Source: Modestobacter sp. (GTDB lineage Bacteria > Actinomycetota > Actinomycetes > Mycobacteriales > Geodermatophilaceae). From it: a stretch of 16,016 bases of DNA. The notes under the pieces were generated by a model. It was given only the letters and a program-made list of their open reading frames with translations. It did not search any database and was not told where the DNA came from. Below are positions 12,860 to 16,016 of the stretch, in pieces (the first letter of the stretch is position 1; each line of letters opens with the position of its first letter). The stretch is from assembly GCA_025966175.1 (NCBI GenBank), contig JAOPVN010000598.1, positions 1 through 16,016 of the forward strand, read 5' to 3'. Position numbers and translations under genes: made by a program.

Positions 12860-13201
12860 ATGACCTCGCCGATCAGCGGCATCTCCTTCGGCATGCCCAC
12901 CACCGGCATCGCCGGGATCACCGGCGCCGCCGGCGTCTCCGGCATCGCGTCCACGTCGTCGACGCCGTCGGTCTCCGGCGACGGCGGCTTCGCCGCGGTC
13001 CTGGCCGGCACCGTCGAGAACCTCAACGCCGTCCAGGGCAACGCCGACTCCCTCGCGCTGCAGGCCGCCAGCGGCGACCTGCAGGACGCCCACGACTACA
13101 TGATCGCCAGCAGTGAGGCCCGACTGGCCACCGACACCGTGGTCACCCTCAAGAACTCGGCGGTCGCGGCCTTCACCGAGATCATGAGGATGCCGATCTG
13201 A
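12860..13201 (+). CDS. fliE: Flagellar hook-basal body protein FliE
   Basis: FliE joins the MS-ring and the export gate to the proximal rod. The product is 113 aa. The N-terminal 40 residues are low-complexity, rich in Gly, Ala, Ile, Ser and Thr (GIAGITGAAGVSGIAS). The C-terminal 70 residues carry the family pattern: FAAVLAGTVENLNAVQGNADSLALQAASGD, then DAHDYMIASSEARLATDTVV, then AFTEIMRMPI, which matches the usual final Y.EIM.M.(I/V). The ATG at 12860 is 2 nt after the flgC stop, and its own stop overlaps the fliF start (TGATG), so it is embedded in a coupled operon. Confidence 0.93.
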   Translation: MTSPISGISFGMPTTGIAGITGAAGVSGIASTSSTPSVSGDGGFAAVLAGTVENLNAVQGNADSLALQAASGDLQDAHDYMIASSEARLATDTVVTLKNSAVAAFTEIMRMPI

Positions 13202-14760
13202 TGCCCGCCGCCCTCGCCGGCCCGCTGAACCGGGTCAAGACCCTCCTGTCGACGATCAGCCTCGGCCAGAAGATCGTCATCGGCCTGCTGCTCGCCGGGC
13301 TGGTGCTCGGCGGCATCTTCTTCACCAAGTGGATCACCGCGCCGACCATGGCGCCGCTGTTCTCCAACCTCGCCTCGACCGACGCCTCGGCGATCGTCGA
13401 CCAGCTGAACACCGACGGCGTCGCGTACCAACTGGCCGACGGTGGCGCGACGATCATGGTCGCCCAGGACGTGGTCAACAGCGAGCGGCTGGCCATGAGC
13501 GGCAAGGGCCTGCCGGCCAACAACTCCACCGGCTACGCGCTGCTGGACCAGCAGGGGATCACCACCAGCGAGTTCCAGCAGCAGGTGTCCTACCAGCGGG
13601 CGCTGGAGGGAGAGCTGGCCAACACCCTGAAGGCGCTGGACGGCGTGAACGCCGCGGTGGTGCACATCGCACTGCCCAAGGACCAGGTGTTCGCCACCGA
13701 CGAGGGCAAGCCGACCGCCTCCGTGCTGCTGGACCTCGCCCCAGGGAAGAACCTCTCCGGCGAGCAGGTCCAGGCGGTCACCCACCTGGTCTCCTCCAGC
13801 ATCGAGAAGATGGACCCGGCCGACGTGACTGTCGCCGACTCGACCGGTGCGGTCCTCTCCGCCGCCGGCGAGGGCATCAGCAGCGCGGCGGGTGACGCCC
13901 AGCTGCAGCAGGAGCAGGAGTTCGAGGCGCGGCTCGCGGCCAACGCCCAGGCCATCCTCGACACGGTCGCCGGCCCGGGCAACGCCAAGGTGTCGGTGCG
14001 GGCGGACCTGGACTTCGCCAAGCGGGACACCACCAGCGAGAGCTACACCTACGTGCCCGGCACCCCGGCACTGTCGGAGCAGACCTCGAAGGAGACCTAC
14101 ACCGGCACCGGAGCGGCCGTCGGCGGCGTGCTCGGTGCGGAGAACACCGCCACCACCGGCAACGGCAACTCCACCTACGACAAGAACTCGACGACCGCGA
14201 ACAACGCCGTCGGCAAGACGACCGAGACCGTCCAGGGCGCACCCGGCGCCATCAACCGGCTGACCGTCTCGGTGGTCATGAACGACGCCACCGCCGCCGG
14301 CCTCAACCCGCAGCAGATCCAGGACGCCGTCAGCAACTCCGTCGGTCTGGACACCGCCCGCGGCGATGCCATCTCGGTGGCCACCATGGCCTTCGACACG
14401 ACCGCGGCCCAGAAGGCCGCCGCCGACCTCAAGGCCGCCGAGGCGGCCGCGAAGAGCGCCCAGATGTGGTCGATGATCAAGACCGGTGGCATCGCCCTGG
14501 GCATCGTCCTCCTGGTTCTCATCGTCTGGCTGCGCTCGCGGCGCGGCCGGGAGGAGTACGAGGAGCTCGAGGACGAGGAGCCGGTCGAGTTCGAGCGGAT
14601 CCAGGTCGAGAGCGTCCGCGATCCGGCCCAGGAGGATCGCCAGGCCAAGTTGGAGTCCGCGCAGCGCGAGCGGGTGCGCGGCGAGATCTCCGAGATGGTC
14701 AGCGAGCGCCCCGACGAGGTGGCCACCATGCTGCGCGGCTGGTTCGCCGAGTCGAAGTGA
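13201..14760 (+). CDS. fliF: Flagellar MS-ring protein FliF
   Basis: FliF forms the MS-ring in the cytoplasmic membrane, the base on which the rod, the rotor and the export gate assemble. The product is 519 aa, near the family norm. A first membrane helix lies at about residues 25-43 (IVIGLLLAGLVLGGIFF), followed by the periplasmic ring-building motifs (APLFSNLASTDASAIVDQL, LAMSGKGLPANNSTGYALLDQ, FQQQVSYQRALEGELANTL) and ALPKDQVF. The second membrane helix is at about 430-447 (GGIALGIVLLVLIVWL). The acidic cytoplasmic tail (EEYEELEDEEPVEFERI) ends with VSERPDEVATMLRGWFAE, the segment that binds FliG. The start overlaps the fliE stop. A 97-nt gap separates it from fliG. Confidence 0.97.
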   Translation: MPAALAGPLNRVKTLLSTISLGQKIVIGLLLAGLVLGGIFFTKWITAPTMAPLFSNLASTDASAIVDQLNTDGVAYQLADGGATIMVAQDVVNSERLAMSGKGLPANNSTGYALLDQQGITTSEFQQQVSYQRALEGELANTLKALDGVNAAVVHIALPKDQVFATDEGKPTASVLLDLAPGKNLSGEQVQAVTHLVSSSIEKMDPADVTVADSTGAVLSAAGEGISSAAGDAQLQQEQEFEARLAANAQAILDTVAGPGNAKVSVRADLDFAKRDTTSESYTYVPGTPALSEQTSKETYTGTGAAVGGVLGAENTATTGNGNSTYDKNSTTANNAVGKTTETVQGAPGAINRLTVSVVMNDATAAGLNPQQIQDAVSNSVGLDTARGDAISVATMAFDTTAAQKAAADLKAAEAAAKSAQMWSMIKTGGIALGIVLLVLIVWLRSRRGREEYEELEDEEPVEFERIQVESVRDPAQEDRQAKLESAQRERVRGEISEMVSERPDEVATMLRGWFAESK

Positions 14761-14769
14761 GTCGGGCGC

Positions 14770-14803
14770 TCCGGGGCCGCGCTGTGCCAGGCAGGGCCCC
14801 GGA
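14770..14803. repeat. Inverted repeat in the fliF-fliG gap
   Basis: TCCGGGGCC (14770-14778) and GGCCCCGGA (14795-14803) form a perfect 9-bp stem with a 16-nt loop, starting 9 nt after the fliF stop. In RNA it may be a partial terminator or processing site. It abuts the GCCGATGG motif, so it may also be a DNA operator. Confidence 0.5.
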
Positions 14804-14813
14804 CTGCCGATGG
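14798..14813 (+). promoter_or_regulatory. Possible promoter or operator element ahead of fliG, shared with flgB
   Basis: The 15-nt block CCCGGACTGCCGATG (14798-14812) is identical to 11964-11978 upstream of flgB, and ends in a GCCGATGG box (14806-14813) like the -10 region of sigma-28 promoters. There is no convincing -35 box at N15-N17, so an internal operon promoter is possible but not established. Confidence 0.3.
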
Positions 14814-14857
14814 AGTAGACGGGCGCCGGTGGCGTCCGCGGACAGGGAGAACGAACA

Positions 14858-15931
14858 GTGAGCATCGCCAGCGTCGAGCAGCTCGTCGGGGTTCCGGCCC
14901 CGACGACCACGCAGATCGTGGTGCCGCGCAAGGAGCTGCCGGGCCTACGCAAGGCAGCGGTCTTCCTCGCCCAGCTGTCGAAGGAGGAGGCCGGGGCGGT
15001 GCTCGCCCAGCTGCGCCCCTCCGAGGTGGAGAAGCTGACCAGCGAGCTCATGCGACTGCAGGGCGTGGCCGGCGCAGACGTCGACGACGTGCTGCAGGAG
15101 TTCCACTCCCTCATGCAGGCCCGCCGCTTCGTCGGCACCGGCGGGGTGGAGTTCGCCCGCGAGGTGCTCGCCGCCGGCCTCGGCGAGGAGAAGGCCGACG
15201 GCATCCTGTCCCGGCTCAACGTCGTCTACACCGAGCTGCCGTTCGCCTCGCTGCGCAACAGCGACGTCCGCCAGCTGGTCACCTTCCTCAAGGACGAGCA
15301 CCCCCAGGTCGTGGCCCTCGTGCTCGCGCACCTGCCGGCCCCGCAGTCGGCCGAGGTGCTGTCGGGCTTCCCACCGGACCAGCAGGCCGACGTCGCCTAC
15401 CGGATCGCGATCATGGACCGCACCGCCCCGGAGATGGTCCGGATGGTCGAGGAGGAGCTCGGCCGCCGGATGGGCTCGCTGCTGGCCTACCAGGACATGG
15501 CCACCGTCGGTGGGGTCGAGACGCTGGTCGAGATCATCAACCGCTCCTCCCGCCCCACCGAGCGCTCGATCCTCGAGTGGCTGGAGAACAGCGACCCCGA
15601 GCTCGCCGAGAAGATCCGCTCGCAGATGTTCGTCTTCGAGGACATCGTCACCATCGACGACCGGTCCATCCAGCTGGTGCTGCGCGAGGTCGAGGCCAAC
15701 GACCTGGCCACCGCCCTCAAGGGCGTCCGCCAGGACGTCCGGGACAAGGTGGTCCGCAACCTCTCCGAGCGCGCCGGGGAGAACCTCCTCGAGGAGATCG
15801 AGCTGCTCGGCCCGGTCCGCACCCGGACCGTCGAGGAGGCCCAGGCCAAGGTGGTCGCCGTCATCCGCTCCCTCGAGGAGCAGGGCACGCTGACCATCTC
15901 GCGGGGTGGTGAGGATGACTTCGTCGCGTGA
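14858..15931 (+). CDS. fliG: Flagellar motor switch (rotor) protein FliG
   Basis: FliG is the C-ring protein that couples stator ion flow to rotation and switching. I chose the GTG at 14858, with AGGGAGA 8 nt upstream. The product is 357 aa, about 20 longer than most, owing to an N-terminal lead (SIASVEQLVGVPAPTTTQIV). The N-terminal domain (LPGLRKAAVFLAQLSKEEAGAVLAQL) binds FliF. The middle domain carries the conserved EHPQ motif at residues 147-150. The C-terminal torque domain shows MFVFEDIVTIDDRSIQLVLR, ALKG, NLSERA and LGPVRTRTVEEAQ, with charged residues where the stator interacts. It overlaps the next gene by 17 nt. Confidence 0.97.
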   Translation: MSIASVEQLVGVPAPTTTQIVVPRKELPGLRKAAVFLAQLSKEEAGAVLAQLRPSEVEKLTSELMRLQGVAGADVDDVLQEFHSLMQARRFVGTGGVEFAREVLAAGLGEEKADGILSRLNVVYTELPFASLRNSDVRQLVTFLKDEHPQVVALVLAHLPAPQSAEVLSGFPPDQQADVAYRIAIMDRTAPEMVRMVEEELGRRMGSLLAYQDMATVGGVETLVEIINRSSRPTERSILEWLENSDPELAEKIRSQMFVFEDIVTIDDRSIQLVLREVEANDLATALKGVRQDVRDKVVRNLSERAGENLLEEIELLGPVRTRTVEEAQAKVVAVIRSLEEQGTLTISRGGEDDFVA

Positions 15932-16016
15932 GACGTTGCTCCTGCGCGGAGCATCGGCCGCCGACGCCGTCCCCTACCAACGCTCCCCCGAGGGTGCGCC
16001 GGTGTGGGGACGGCGC
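15915..16016 (+). CDS. fliH: FliH-like export apparatus protein, 5' end only
   Basis: An open frame starts with the ATG at 15915 inside the fliG end (17-nt overlap, GGTGAGG just upstream) and runs off the window, giving 34 residues (MTSSRETLLLRGASAADAVP...). No conserved motif can be seen yet, as FliH N-termini are variable. The name rests on the standard fliF-fliG-fliH-fliI order. FliH binds and regulates the FliI export ATPase. The start is uncertain. Confidence 0.6.
   Translation, partial: MTSSRETLLLRGASAADAVPYQRSPEGAPVWGRR

Noticed and set aside
13173..13199. TCAC-N15-GCCGATCT at the end of fliE as a promoter for fliF
   Set aside because: It lies in conserved fliE coding sequence (the final RMPI codons), and fliE and fliF are translationally coupled. 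Such short GC-rich matches are expected by chance.
13096..15219. 707-codon minus-strand open frame opposite fliF and fliG
   Set aside because: The plus-strand genes fliF and fliG are clear. This frame is GC-driven and has no start context or motif.

Overview
The window is very GC-rich, with strong third-position GC bias, many GTG starts and good GGAGG-type ribosome binding sites. This and the gene content point to a motile actinobacterium. The closest guess is a Geodermatophilaceae/Kineosporiaceae-like lineage, but that placement is inference. Nearly the whole window is a flagellar gene cluster. There are no tRNAs, rRNAs, insertion sequences or CRISPR arrays.

Layout. Positions 1-467 (+) hold the 3' end of an M15-family (VanY-like) D,D-carboxypeptidase/peptidase. 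Positions 480-1582 (-) hold two overlapping genes of unknown function. Positions 1844-2983 (-) hold a divergent sigma-70-like protein, followed upstream by an orphan 196-aa gene (3096-3686) and csrA (3773-4078). Then come flgL, flgK and flgN, all on the minus strand, so the left arm reads flgN-flgK-flgL-csrA-orphan-sigma-like. From 7305 everything is on the plus strand: a FliA/WhiG-type sigma-28 gene, flagellin (fliC/hag), fliD-fliS-fliT-like, then flgB-flgC-fliE-fliF, then fliG and the start of fliH, which runs off the right edge.

How the genes work together. fliF, fliE, flgB, flgC, fliG and fliH build the basal body, the rotor and the export apparatus. flgK, flgL and fliD make the hook-filament junctions and the cap. 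FlgN, FliS and the FliT-like protein are the likely export chaperones, and fliC is the filament. The FliA-type sigma factor probably drives the late genes. Boxes of the form (T-rich 4-mer)-N16-GCCG(A/T)T.. lie upstream of fliC, flgN, flgB and, unexpectedly, the pair of unknown genes at 1582-480. CsrA is the likely translational regulator of flagellin: the fliC leader has two ANGGA motifs, one in a hairpin loop and one over the Shine-Dalgarno site, and the csrA leader also has two. FliW, the usual CsrA antagonist, is not in the window.

The least ordinary items are the sigma-like protein at 1844-2983 (recognisable regions 2, 3 and 4 plus a 150-aa N-terminal part of unknown origin), the sigma-28-like box ahead of two unknown genes, a well-initiated 10-codon leader ORF whose stop overlaps the flgB start, and a 15-nt motif shared exactly by the flgB and fliG leaders.
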